64,000 nucleotides of DNA from Duganella sp. 1411 (GTDB lineage: Bacteria > Pseudomonadota > Gammaproteobacteria > Burkholderiales > Burkholderiaceae_D): positions 372,001 through 436,000 of the forward strand of contig NZ_JAFICD010000002.1 in NCBI RefSeq assembly GCF_017833525.1, read 5' to 3'. Under the pieces are notes generated by a model that saw only the letters and a program-made list of their open reading frames with translations, ran no database searches and had not been told where the DNA came from. This document shows, one piece after another, positions 25,424 to 33,814 of this stretch (its first letter is position 1; each line of letters opens with the position of its first letter). A program made the translations under genes and the position numbers.

Positions 25424-25753
25424 ATGCAGCCATTGATGAACGATACGAAGTGGGACGAGCTGCGACTTGCGATGTATGGTCTCGGACCTCTTTCACCGAA
25501 GTGGCGCGCACTGGATGCGGAAAATGGACATCTCTCAGATTGGGATGGCGAATGGTTTTACCACTTCAGGAATGGCGGATACAAATTCATAGAGTGGCTT
25601 GAAATCGCTACCGAATCCCCTGAACAAAGGCATGCGGTACTAGCCGGGTTGGCTAAGGCCCATGTGCCAGGGTATTCGACAGAAATGGGCTTTCGAATTC
25701 TCGGTTACGCTGGACTAGGCGTCACAATTAATCACTTGGGCGTCGGCGCATAA
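25424..25753 (+). CDS. Small conserved hypothetical protein (possibly DUF6678)
   Basis: A 109-residue soluble protein. It starts MQPLMNDTKWDELRLAMYG and contains PKWRALDAENGHLSDWDGEWFYHFRNGGY, a pattern I associate from memory with DUF6678-type small proteins that are often found in toxin/immunity contexts. AAGGAG precedes the ATG at 25424; the second Met (25436) is also possible. Its base composition is lower in GC than its neighbours, which hints at transfer. It follows the DUF1304 gene by 54 bases. Confidence 0.6.
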   Translation: MQPLMNDTKWDELRLAMYGLGPLSPKWRALDAENGHLSDWDGEWFYHFRNGGYKFIEWLEIATESPEQRHAVLAGLAKAHVPGYSTEMGFRILGYAGLGVTINHLGVGA

Positions 25754-25909
25754 CGGCGAATAGCCGACGTTCCTTGATCATTGCATTCGGATTTTGCTGA
25801 ATTAATAGGCAACGTCTTCCAGCCGATAGCGGAATTTTCTGCGCTCCGGCAAGTCCCATCCTGGCTCGCGATCGGTGTTGCGCGCTGCCTGGCCAGCTGG
25901 GAACGGGGC

Positions 25910-26434
25910 CTACGGCGCCGGCAAGATTGCCGTTGATCCAACCGGCAGCGGCGGCACTGCGGTGGGGCCAGTCGGGATCGTAGCGGTTGGCGTGGCGGCA
26001 GCCGGCTTGGCCGCCTCGATCAGTTCATCGCGCAGCCGGCACGCTATTTTGAAGGTCTTGTCGCCCGGACGGCGGATAAATAAGTCCTGCCACGCATTGC
26101 GCGTCGAGCGGGCGAACGATTGGGCGAACTGGTTCGGCGACACCGCGCGGCCATCGTGAATGATCTGATCGCCTTCAACGCGCGCGTAGTTGTTTTCGCC
26201 GTAGCTCCACGATTTCAAGACGGTGCCTTCGGGAAGGAACAGCGATTTCCATTGATAGCCGTGCATGTCCTCAGGGTCCGCGCTCGGCGCGAATCTGGCC
26301 GGGTCTTCCAGCCAGCATTCGACGGCCTTCGTCATGGCTTCCGAAATGTCCTGCGAGCCATCACGGCGGCGCAGCTTTTCTATCAGTTGGAGCAGGGTGT
26401 CGGTAGGCAGTTGCACGGTCACTGTGGTATTCAT
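25910..26434 (-). CDS. RHH-type protein with RAMA-like segment
   Basis: A 174-residue protein. Residues 1-45 look like a ribbon-helix-helix or CopG-type DNA-binding start (NTTVTVQLPTDTLLQLIEKLRR, then ISEAMTKAVECWLED). Residues about 65-135 read LPEGTVLKSWSYGENNYARVEG, then AVSPNQFAQSFARSTRNAWQDL. This matches the general plan of RAMA/DUF4357-like modules (strand, strand, S-P-x-x-F-A, N-x-W). The tail is a Pro/Thr/Ala linker of low complexity. GGGGAGA lies upstream of the chosen ATG; longer upstream starts are not family-like. Function unknown; a DNA-related or antitoxin-like role is an inference. Confidence 0.55.
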   Translation of the reverse strand: MNTTVTVQLPTDTLLQLIEKLRRRDGSQDISEAMTKAVECWLEDPARFAPSADPEDMHGYQWKSLFLPEGTVLKSWSYGENNYARVEGDQIIHDGRAVSPNQFAQSFARSTRNAWQDLFIRRPGDKTFKIACRLRDELIEAAKPAAATPTATIPTGPTAVPPLPVGSTAILPAP

Positions 26435-26674
26435 CCGATTTTCTCCCCTATTTTGTTCTGCTTTGTCATATTTAGACCGGGAAGCGCGGCGATAGTCCAA
26501 TCACGGGGAAAATAGGGAAAAACAGGGCCGAAAATCGGGCTTTTGCTACAATGAGTTGGGCGGCCCACCCCTGTGCATACTCCTACGGGGGAGCGCGATG
26601 GAATTCCTGCTCCTACGTGAGGGACGAGGGCCGCTTTGCGGCGAAAGCCGACCCTAACCCCAAAACCGTTGCGA

Positions 26675-27733
26675 TCAGTCCAGCCGCGGCTTGGCGACGG
26701 ACATGCTCGGCAGCGTGATGGTCTGCACCACCACCGGCGTGGTCTCGGTCTGCGGCCGCGCGCCGCTGCCGCGCAGCGCCAGCAGCCATCCGATGCCGTC
26801 GAACCAGAACGGCGCCCCCAGCGACGAGGCGAAGGCGGTCACAATCCAACCCATCAGCGCAAACGCGAGCGCGCCCAGGAAGGCGCGAACACCCTTGCCG
26901 TCGGCGCCGTCGAAGCGCGCGGACGGCCAGCCGATCGGCAATTTCTCCACCATCTGCCATTCTTTTTTGGCGACGGCGGCCTGCTCCAGCGGCGTCGCGG
27001 CCGGCGCGCCGGCGGCCGGCGGAACCGGCGGCTTCAGCCGTCCGCTGGCGACGCCGTCGGCGCCCTGCTGCGCCAGCTGGGCCGCCACCTGCTCGTCGCC
27101 CCACAGGCGTTTGCTCAGTTCGATGGCGTCGATGTTCATCGCGGTGGCGTAGAACAGGCCGACACAAAACAACACCAGCTGCGAGCGCCGCTTGTACCAG
27201 CCGGTGATGCGCTCCATCACCGTTTCGTACCAGATGCGCACGGCGTTTTCCAGTGCCGCCACGTCGTCCGGGCCCTCCCCCATGATCGCCAGCAAGGTGC
27301 GGGCCAATCCCTCGTTGCCGACCTGCGCCAGCAGCATCGCGGCCGTCTGCGCCTTGCCGTATTTGGCCGTCAAGGTCGACACGAACGCGCGCGCGAAAAT
27401 GGTCGACGGGATGTACGACGGCATGCGCCCCCGCTGCGCCATGCCCTGGATCAGCGGATGGTCCATGACGGCGGCGGTCAGCGAGGCCGCGCCCAGCTTG
27501 TCGAGGCCGAAGCCGGTGTCGAGCCGCAACAGCCGCTTGATCGATGGGATAATGCCGCGCACGCGCGGTTTGCCGCCGGACTCGTGCAGCATCGTCAGCA
27601 CGCCGTCGAGCAGCAACTTGGCGCGCGTCTGGAACAGCGAGGCGATCGCCTCGCGCGTCGCGCTGCACAGCAGGCTGACGGCCAGAAAGGTGTACGACAA
27701 CCCGATGGCCACATCCAGATAATGGCTAGACAT
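26675..27733 (-). CDS. Uncharacterised multi-pass membrane protein
   Basis: A 352-residue protein with hydrophobic segments at about 5-30, 185-210 and 285-325. Between them lie a helical, charged domain (35-180) and a Pro/Ala linker (235-260). The last membrane part contains ASSLGAPFWFDGIGWLLALRGSG. Such S-L-G-A-P-F-W-F-D motifs recur in unnamed bacterial membrane proteins that I recall from several phyla, but none has a known role to my knowledge. Transcribed alone. Confidence 0.75.
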   Translation of the reverse strand: MSSHYLDVAIGLSYTFLAVSLLCSATREAIASLFQTRAKLLLDGVLTMLHESGGKPRVRGIIPSIKRLLRLDTGFGLDKLGAASLTAAVMDHPLIQGMAQRGRMPSYIPSTIFARAFVSTLTAKYGKAQTAAMLLAQVGNEGLARTLLAIMGEGPDDVAALENAVRIWYETVMERITGWYKRRSQLVLFCVGLFYATAMNIDAIELSKRLWGDEQVAAQLAQQGADGVASGRLKPPVPPAAGAPAATPLEQAAVAKKEWQMVEKLPIGWPSARFDGADGKGVRAFLGALAFALMGWIVTAFASSLGAPFWFDGIGWLLALRGSGARPQTETTPVVVQTITLPSMSVAKPRLD

Positions 27734-27818
27734 ATGCGCCTCGTTAGAATTCGGTCAATGTTCCAGTAACATAAAGGATTTTTCAGCCGTTAGCCAGCCG
27801 CGAGCACGAATTTCATTT

Positions 27819-27869
27819 ATATCGTAAGATACCGATATTGAAATCGGAAAAATACGATACATATATCGT
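27819..27869. promoter_or_regulatory. Two dyads upstream of the arsR-type gene
   Basis: ATATCG-N8-CGATAT spans 27819-27838 and ACGATA-CATA-TATCGT spans 27854-27869. Both share the half-site TATCG and lie 38-88 bases before the ArsR-type start. Repeated A/T-rich dyads of this sort are typical ArsR/SmtB-family operators, so autoregulation of the arsR-reductase operon is likely. Confidence 0.6.
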
Positions 27870-27906
27870 CATAAGCCGATTCAATTTTTGACCCAGGTGA
27901 ACCCAG

Positions 27907-28197
27907 ATGGACATAGACGCGATACACAAAGCCCTTGCCAACCCGATGCGCCGCCAGATCCTGGCGTGGCTGAAGGACCCGGAACAGTACTTTCCGGAGC
28001 AGGCGCACCCGCACAGTTTTGGCGTGTGCGCGGGCCAGATCGACCACCGCGCGGCGCTGTCGCAATCGACGGTGTCGGCGCACTTGTCCATTCTGCTCAA
28101 AGCCGGCCTGATCAAGTCTCACCGGGTCGGTCAATGGAACTACTTTAAACGCGACGAAGCGACCATCCAGGCCTTCATCGACCAAATGACACTATAG
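27907..28197 (+). CDS. ArsR family transcriptional repressor
   Basis: A 96-residue winged-helix repressor: ALANPMRRQILAWLKDPEQYF, then the recognition helix region SQSTVSAHLSILLKAGLIKSHRVGQWNYF. It has no ELCVC metal motif in helix 3; Cys41 in FGVCAGQI is the only Cys, so a thiol- or ligand-responsive switch is more likely than arsenic binding. It is encoded 10 bases before an ene reductase on the same strand and behind two dyads, so it probably represses this operon and responds to an electrophile. Confidence 0.88.
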   Translation: MDIDAIHKALANPMRRQILAWLKDPEQYFPEQAHPHSFGVCAGQIDHRAALSQSTVSAHLSILLKAGLIKSHRVGQWNYFKRDEATIQAFIDQMTL

Positions 28198-28207
28198 GAA
28201 ACTCATC

Positions 28208-29266
28208 ATGGCTAACCTCTTCGACCCGATCACCATTGGCGACCTCACGCTGAAAAACCGCGTCATCATGGCGCCGCTGACGCGCGCCCGCGCCATCGGT
28301 GGCGCCCGCGTGCCGAACGCGCTGATGGCCAAGTACTACGAACAGCGCGCCAGCGCCGGCCTGATCCTGAGCGAGGCGACCTCGGTCACCCCGCAGGGCG
28401 TGGGCTACGCCGACACGCCGGGCCTGTGGTCCGACGAGCAGGTGGAAGGCTGGAAGGAAGTGACGGCGGCGGTGCACGCGGCCGGCGGCCTGATCTTCGC
28501 CCAGCTGTGGCACGTGGGCCGCATCTCCGATCCGGAGCTGCTGGACGGCCAGGCGCCGGTGGCGCCGAGCGCGATCGCCGCCGAAGGCCACGTCAGCCTG
28601 CTGCGTCCGATGCGCGCCTACCCGGTGCCGCGCGCGCTGGAGACGGAAGAGTTGGCCGGCATCGTCGCCGCCTACAAGAAAGGCGCGGAAAACGCCAAGA
28701 AGGCCGGCTTCGACGGCGTGGAGATCCACGGCGCCAACGGCTACCTGCTCGACCAGTTCCTGCAAGACAAAACCAACCAGCGCACCGACAACTACGGCGG
28801 CCCGATTGAAAACCGCGCCCGCCTGATGCTGGAAGTGACCGACGCCTGCATCGCGGTATGGGGCGCCGATCGCGTCGGCATGCACCTGGCGCCGCGGCGT
28901 GACTCGCACGACATGGGCGACTCCGATCCGGCGGCCACCTTCGGCTACGTCGCGCGCGAGCTGGGCAAGCGCAAGATCGCCTTCATCTGCGCGCGCGAAG
29001 CGGTGGGCGAGGACAGCCTGGGACCGTTGCTGAAGAAGGAATTCGGCGGCGTGTACATCGCCAATGAAAGCATGGACAAGCAGACCGCGCAGAATCTGTT
29101 GGACGCCGGCACGGCCGACGCCATCGCCTTCGGCAAGGCGTTCATCTCGAATCCGGACTTGCCGCGCCGGCTGCAGACCGAGGCGCCGCTGAACGAATGG
29201 AAGCCGGAAACGTTCTACGGCCAGGACGGCGTCGGCTACACCGACTACCCGGCGCTGGCGTCGTAA
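28208..29266 (+). CDS. Old yellow enzyme-type alkene reductase (NemA-like)
   Basis: FMN-dependent TIM-barrel reductase of 352 residues, the usual size for the OYE class. It starts LFDPITIGDLTLKNRVIMAPLTRARA. The flavin/substrate His-Asn pair lies in GFDGVEIHGANGYLLDQFL, and QRTDNYGGPIENRARLMLEV is the family signature. It reduces activated C=C bonds and nitro compounds with NAD(P)H, detoxifying electrophiles such as N-ethylmaleimide. The upstream ArsR-type gene is the likely regulator. It converges with the MBL-fold gene across REP-like units. Confidence 0.93.
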   Translation: MANLFDPITIGDLTLKNRVIMAPLTRARAIGGARVPNALMAKYYEQRASAGLILSEATSVTPQGVGYADTPGLWSDEQVEGWKEVTAAVHAAGGLIFAQLWHVGRISDPELLDGQAPVAPSAIAAEGHVSLLRPMRAYPVPRALETEELAGIVAAYKKGAENAKKAGFDGVEIHGANGYLLDQFLQDKTNQRTDNYGGPIENRARLMLEVTDACIAVWGADRVGMHLAPRRDSHDMGDSDPAATFGYVARELGKRKIAFICAREAVGEDSLGPLLKKEFGGVYIANESMDKQTAQNLLDAGTADAIAFGKAFISNPDLPRRLQTEAPLNEWKPETFYGQDGVGYTDYPALAS

Positions 29267-29305
29267 TTGGTGTGAGTCCCCGGCGGCTGAATTTGCCGGG
29301 GATCA

Positions 29306-29474
29306 CGTAGGGCGGATTAGCGCAGCGTAATCGGCCATGTATGCGCCGTCGATGACGCATGCATGGCCGATTACGGCGTTCCGCCTAATCCGCCCTACGT
29401 GTCTCCGGGTCGCTCAACCGGCGGTGGATTTGGCGGGGATCACGTAGGGCGGATTAGCGGAGCGTAATCCGCCA
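29306..29474. repeat. REP-like element cluster (units R7, R8, R9)
   Basis: Three units: 29306-29338 (short loop), 29363-29400 (long loop, opposite strand) and 29443-29474 (short loop, GCGGAGCG). R7 ends TAATCGGCCAT and R8 begins ATGGCCGATTA, so the same C/G change is present in both facing arms. The 35 bases before R7 and before R9 are also similar (CCGGCGG, then GGGGATCACGTAGG), as if flank and unit were duplicated together. Confidence 0.9.
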
Positions 29475-29497
29475 AGCTCCGCCAACACATCAAACCA

Positions 29498-30460
29498 TCA
29501 ACGCGGCTGGGTATAGTTGATCGGCACGTACTGGTAACCCTTGCCTTGCGCACGCACGTGGCCCAGGGCCGGGAACGACAGGTGCGCCGCGCCGATCAGA
29601 TAGCCGCCCTTGGCCGCGGCCGCGAACGCTTCCTTGCGCTCGGCGATGGCGATCGTGCTGTCCGTGTCGAACTGGATGCCGACGCCCGGGTCGTCAAACT
29701 GCACGCCCTGCACATGCAGCAAATCGCCCAGCAACACCAGCTTCTGCCCCTTGCTCTCGACCACATAGGTGATGTGGCCCACCGTGTGCCCACCATTAAA
29801 GTACGACTTAATCCCCGGCACCAGCTCGCTGTTGGCGACGATGGGCTGGAACTTGCCGGCCTTGACGTACGGATTGATCGATACCATCGGCCCCTGGAAA
29901 CTATCCTTCGCCTCCGGCGCCGCCTTGTCCAGATTGGCCTGGTTCAAATAGTAATCGGCGTCGAGCTTGCCCGCGCGCACGATGGCGTTCGGGAACACGC
30001 GCTGCTCGTTGCTGGCCAGGCCGCCGACGTGGTCGCTGTGCATGTGCGTGATGTAGATCTCGTCGACCTGCTCCGGCTTGTAACCGGACGCCTTCAAATT
30101 ACCCACCAGTTGCCCCAGCGTCGGTCCGAACAGGCTGGCGGCGCCGGCGTCGATCAGGATCAGCTTGCTGCCGGTGTTGATCAGAAAACCGTTGACCGAG
30201 GTTTGGATCGGGCTCTTCTCGAACACCTTGGCCAGCGCCGCGTCGGTCTTGGCCGCCGGCTGCTTGAGCAGTTTGTTGACCGGCAGGTCCAGCGTGCCAT
30301 CGTTGAGCACGGTGACTTCGAAGTCGCCCAACGTGGTGCGATAAAAACCGGGCGCCTGGAACTTGGCCATCGGTGCGGCGGCCTCAACCGGCGCGGTGGC
30401 AAAGGCGGCGGCGACCGCAACGATGACGGCAACCGGTTGGGTCAATTTAGTCGAGATCAT
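29498..30460 (-). CDS. Secreted metallo-beta-lactamase-fold hydrolase
   Basis: A 320-residue protein with a signal peptide (cleaved near residue 28, PVEAAAP). The MBL zinc motif is THMHSDHVGGL (H-x-H-x-D-H), with the later zinc ligands in GHTVGHI and the final His in IGAAHLSFPALG. The N-terminus GFYRTTLGDFEVTVLNDG resembles the quorum-quenching lactonase / alkylsulfatase-like group. Substrates may be lactones or phosphoesters; not decided from sequence. It has its own promoter region to the right and ends near a REP cluster. Confidence 0.88.
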   Translation of the reverse strand: MISTKLTQPVAVIVAVAAAFATAPVEAAAPMAKFQAPGFYRTTLGDFEVTVLNDGTLDLPVNKLLKQPAAKTDAALAKVFEKSPIQTSVNGFLINTGSKLILIDAGAASLFGPTLGQLVGNLKASGYKPEQVDEIYITHMHSDHVGGLASNEQRVFPNAIVRAGKLDADYYLNQANLDKAAPEAKDSFQGPMVSINPYVKAGKFQPIVANSELVPGIKSYFNGGHTVGHITYVVESKGQKLVLLGDLLHVQGVQFDDPGVGIQFDTDSTIAIAERKEAFAAAAKGGYLIGAAHLSFPALGHVRAQGKGYQYVPINYTQPR

Positions 30461-30667
30461 GGTTCCCCTTTTTTTTGCGAATTATCAAGAACGCTACAAT
30501 ACATCAATTGCATCGAACTTGTGCCGGCCCGTGGCAAATTGTGCCGGGCCGGAATGGCTTGCCCCGCCGCCCGCCCCAATATAGAATGCCTGCGCGCTTT
30601 TTTTGACGAGGTCTATGCCAACCTGTCAATAGTGAAAATAAGATAAAACAACGACGGGGTGGGATGG

Positions 30668-31285
30668 ATGAGCGATTTTGAACTGAAACCGGCGACGCTG
30701 CCGACCTTGGCGCAGCGCCTGTCGCTGCGCGCCCTGAACCTGTTCGGCTGGCGCATGCTGTACCGTCCCCTACCCGGTCCGCGCGGCATCATGGTCATCT
30801 ATCCGCACACCTCCAACTGGGACTTCCCCATCGGCCTGCTGGGCAAATGGGCGCTGGACCTGCCGTTCCGCTGGCTGGCCAAGGATACGCTGTTCAAGTC
30901 ACCGCTGGGCAAGTGGTTCCGCGCACTGGGGGGCGAGCCGGTCGAACGCGGCACGCCGAGCGGCACCATCAAAACCCAGGCGGCGCGCATGAACGCGGCC
31001 GACTGGTACTGGGTCGGCATCACGCCGGAAGGCACGCGCGCCTATCGCCCGACCTGGAAGAGCGGCTTCTATCATCTGGCGCTGGAGGCCAAGGTGCCGC
31101 TGGTGCTGGTGTATATCGATTATCCGAACAAGACGCTCGGCCTGGTCGACCATGTGTTTCCGACCGGCGACCAGGAGGCCGACCTGGCCGCCATCCGCGC
31201 CGGCTTCGAGGGACATCTGGGACTGTATCCGCAAAACGCGGCGCCGATCGTGCTGTCCGAGCGCCGCGCCGAGCCGCGCGAATAG
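30668..31285 (+). CDS. PlsC-type lysophospholipid acyltransferase
   Basis: A 205-residue acyltransferase. The catalytic HX4D motif is HTSNWD, the acceptor-binding motif is ITPEGTRAYRPTWKSGFYHLA, and the last conserved block is VPLVLVYIDYPNKTLGL. Likely transfers an acyl chain to lysophosphatidic acid or a related lysolipid at the inner membrane. The ATG at 30668 is favoured; a GTG nine bases upstream is the alternative. It converges with ureJ, leaving 12 bases. Confidence 0.88.
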   Translation: MSDFELKPATLPTLAQRLSLRALNLFGWRMLYRPLPGPRGIMVIYPHTSNWDFPIGLLGKWALDLPFRWLAKDTLFKSPLGKWFRALGGEPVERGTPSGTIKTQAARMNAADWYWVGITPEGTRAYRPTWKSGFYHLALEAKVPLVLVYIDYPNKTLGLVDHVFPTGDQEADLAAIRAGFEGHLGLYPQNAAPIVLSERRAEPRE

Positions 31286-31297
31286 AGTCCACTAGAT

Positions 31298-31852
31298 TCA
31301 GACCGTCGCCGCCAGCATCACGCCGGTGGCGGCGATCGCGGCGCCGGAGACCTTCAGCGCCAGCGCGGGGCTGACGCGGCCCAGCATCCGGCCGCCGTGG
31401 ACCAGCACCGCGCTGACCAGCAGCAAGCCGAAGGCGCTGGCCGCCGCCGGCAGTTCGTGGCCGTGCGCGTTGCCGTGCAGGACGGCGAACACGCCCACCA
31501 TCGATACGCCCACCGCCGCCGGCAGGCGCGCGGCCAGCGCGATCAGAACACCCATTGTCGCCACCGTCAACGCGATGCCGGTTTCCAGGCCGGGGATCGT
31601 CAGGCCGGCCACGCCGGTCAGCACGCCGACCAGCACCATGCCGATGAAGGTCGCCGGCAGCCATTTGGCGTTCGGCTGGCGCACGCTCCAGATGCCGACG
31701 GCGACCATCGCCAGCAGGTGATCGAGGCCGGTGAAGGGGTGGGCGAAGCCGTCCAGGAAGCCGTGGACGTGCGCGCCACCAGCTTGCGGGTGGGCGGCGG
31801 CGGCGCTGCTGGCCAGCGCCAGCAGGATGGCGAGTGTGGATTTTTTTGACAT
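31298..31852 (-). CDS. ureJ: HupE/UreJ family nickel permease
   Basis: A 184-residue membrane protein with a signal-like first helix and six to seven hydrophobic segments. The signature HPFTGLDHLLAMVAVGIW, just after an HPQAGGAHVHG His cluster, is diagnostic of HupE/UreJ secondary metal transporters. It would supply Ni2+ for urease. It is the last gene of the urease cluster, 88 bases after ureG, and a REP-like unit sits in that gap. Confidence 0.9.
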   Translation of the reverse strand: MSKKSTLAILLALASSAAAAHPQAGGAHVHGFLDGFAHPFTGLDHLLAMVAVGIWSVRQPNAKWLPATFIGMVLVGVLTGVAGLTIPGLETGIALTVATMGVLIALAARLPAAVGVSMVGVFAVLHGNAHGHELPAAASAFGLLLVSAVLVHGGRMLGRVSPALALKVSGAAIAATGVMLAATV

Positions 31853-31891
31853 TGGATCTCCCTGTTGAATATGCGTTTCGACGGCTCGTGC

Positions 31892-31930
31892 ATTGGCGGA
31901 TTACGGCGTTCCGCCTAATCCGCCCTACGT
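31892..31930 (-). repeat. REP-like unit between ureG and ureJ (R10)
   Basis: A single long-loop unit in minus sense (TTGGCGGATTACGG through to CCCTACGT). It lies inside the urease operon, 10 bases after the ureG stop, where such a hairpin could slow decay of the upstream mRNA or lower expression of ureJ. Confidence 0.85.
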
Positions 31931-31940
31931 GATCATGTGG

Positions 31941-32570
31941 TTACGCGGCGTGCGCGGCCTGCCCCAGCAGGCCCTGCTCGCGGATGAAATCGATGACGGC
32001 GGCCACGCCGTCGCCGCTGCGCAGATTGGTGAAGATGAACGGGCGCGCGCCCCGCTGCTGCTTGGCGTCGCGCGCCATCACGTCCAGATCGGCGCCCACG
32101 TGCGGCGCCAGGTCGGTCTTGTTGATGATGAGCAGATCGGAACGCGTGATGCCGGGACCACCCTTGCGCGGAATCTTCTCGCCGCCGGCGACATCGATCA
32201 CATAGATCGTCAAGTCCGACAACTCCGGGCTGAACGTCGCCGCCAGATTGTCGCCACCCGATTCCACCAGTATCAGGTCCAGGTTCGGAAAATCGGCCTG
32301 CATCCGCGCGATCGCCTCCAAGTTGATCGACGCGTCCTCGCGGATCGCCGTGTGCGGGCAGCCGCCCGTCTCCACACCCATCAACCGTTCGGCCGGCAGC
32401 GCGTCGGCGCGCAGCAGGATCTCCATGTCCTCCTTGGTGTAGATGTCGTTGGTGATGACGGCCATGTCGAACTGGTCGCGCATGCCCTTGCAGAGCATTT
32501 CGCACAGCGCCGTCTTGCCGGAACCAACCGGGCCGCCGATGCCGACGCGTAAAGGATTTGAAGTTTTCAT
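31941..32570 (-). CDS. ureG: Urease accessory GTPase UreG
   Basis: A 209-residue SIMIBI-class GTPase that delivers nickel to apo-urease with UreD and UreF. The P-loop GGPVGSGKT is at residues 12-20. [18 protein letters not shown] holds the CPH nickel-binding motif, [19 protein letters not shown] is the switch region, and [17 protein letters not shown] is the guanine-specificity NKTD. It follows ureF by 25 bases. Confidence 0.97.
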   Translation of the reverse strand: MKTSNPLRVGIGGPVGSGKTALCEMLCKGMRDQFDMAVITNDIYTKEDMEILLRADALPAERLMGVETGGCPHTAIREDASINLEAIARMQADFPNLDLILVESGGDNLAATFSPELSDLTIYVIDVAGGEKIPRKGGPGITRSDLLIINKTDLAPHVGADLDVMARDAKQQRGARPFIFTNLRSGDGVAAVIDFIREQGLLGQAAHAA

Positions 32571-32595
32571 ATGTTTTATATTGTTTATCTAGTAT

Positions 32596-33276
32596 TCATG
32601 ATCGGTAAAGGCGGCTGTACTGGACCTCGTGCTTCATCGACAGCAGCGACAATCCCGGCGCCCAGTTGCACATGTCGTCGTCGGCGACGGTTTGCGCATG
32701 GCGGGCGGCCGCTTCGATGTCGGCCCGCAGCGACAGCAGCATGCGCTGGCCCGCCACCTGCCCCAGCGGCACGGATTTGACGCACACCAGCACCTGGTTT
32801 TCGGCCCACGCGAACAGCATCGCCAGCAGCGCGGCGTCGTGCGGGATCTCCAGCGCGGCCACCGCGCAGGCGAAGGCGGTCGGCAAGGCCACTTCCGGCT
32901 CCCCCTGCAAGCGCGCCAGCATCTCGGCATCGACGATATCCAGTTCGGCCACCAGCTTGGTCAGCGAATAGCCCATCTGGATGGTCTCGGCGCGGAATTC
33001 GGCGCTGTCGCGCGAGGCGATGAAACGCTCGCTCCAGTCGGCCACCGCCGCCCAGTCGCGACGCGACCACGCCCGCATCAACCGCCAGGCGATCGGCGCC
33101 TCCCATTGCGCCACCACCTCGTGCAGGTGACGCAGTATCCACGCGCGCGCCTGCTCGGCGTTGGCGACCATGCCGTTTTCCAGCGCCGCCTCCAGCCCCT
33201 GCGAATAGCTGTACGCGCCGATCGGCAGGGCCGGACTGGCGAATTGCAGCAGATTCAGTAACGCCGATGCTTGCAT
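32596..33276 (-). CDS. ureF: Urease accessory protein UreF
   Basis: An all-helical protein of 226 residues that, with UreD and UreG, forms the urease maturation complex. It begins MQASALLNLLQFASPALPIGAYSYSQGLEAA, the UreF N-terminal signature; the C-terminal part MKHEVQYSRLYRS is the conserved UreG-contact end. The MQAS start, 10 bases after ureE, is chosen because the longer frame upstream reads through the ureE C-terminus. Confidence 0.95.
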   Translation of the reverse strand: MQASALLNLLQFASPALPIGAYSYSQGLEAALENGMVANAEQARAWILRHLHEVVAQWEAPIAWRLMRAWSRRDWAAVADWSERFIASRDSAEFRAETIQMGYSLTKLVAELDIVDAEMLARLQGEPEVALPTAFACAVAALEIPHDAALLAMLFAWAENQVLVCVKSVPLGQVAGQRMLLSLRADIEAAARHAQTVADDDMCNWAPGLSLLSMKHEVQYSRLYRS

Positions 33277-33286
33277 CAGAATCGGC

Positions 33287-33808
33287 TCACTTCGGATCGC
33301 TGGGGCGGTGGATCTTCTGGCGCAGCGGGATCGGCGCCAGCGGATGATGACCTCCGTCGTCGTGGTGCGCGTGCCCGCCCCCATACGCGCCCGATTCCGG
33401 CTCGAAGGCGGCCTGCTCCTCCTCCACCCTGGCACCCAGGCCGGCCAGCATTTCCTTGAGCACCGCGTCGGCGCGGATGCGCAGGAAGCCGTCGCCGACC
33501 TGCGCCTGCGTGTGGCGGTTACCGAGGTGGAAGGCGCAGCGCAGCAAGGTGTGCGCGTCGGCGCAGGTGACCTTGTAGGTCGGTTCCGGCGCGGCCACCA
33601 CCTTGACGACGCGCTTGTCCTCGCCCGTCAGCAGGTCGCCGTCGCGCAGCACGGTGCCGCGCACGGTGAAGACGGCGACGTCCTCGCCGGTATCGAGCGT
33701 GGCGCGCAGGCGGCATTTTTCGCGCAGTTCGTAGGGCAGCACCAGGCGCGCCGCGATGTTGGCGGCCGCGTGGTCCACGGGTGAAATCTTGGTGTGAAGT
33801 GTCAGCAT
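33287..33808 (-). CDS. ureE: Urease nickel metallochaperone UreE
   Basis: A 173-residue homodimeric nickel chaperone. The N-terminal domain runs to about residue 75; then CADAHTLLRCAFHLGNRHTQAQV is the UreE metal-binding core with the GNRH dimer-interface His. The tail contains a short His cluster, GGHAHHDDGGHH, that stores extra Ni2+, shorter than in Klebsiella. Located 6 bases after ureC, as in the standard ureABCEFG order. Confidence 0.95.
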   Translation of the reverse strand: MLTLHTKISPVDHAAANIAARLVLPYELREKCRLRATLDTGEDVAVFTVRGTVLRDGDLLTGEDKRVVKVVAAPEPTYKVTCADAHTLLRCAFHLGNRHTQAQVGDGFLRIRADAVLKEMLAGLGARVEEEQAAFEPESGAYGGGHAHHDDGGHHPLAPIPLRQKIHRPSDPK

Positions 33809-33814
33809 AAGTAA

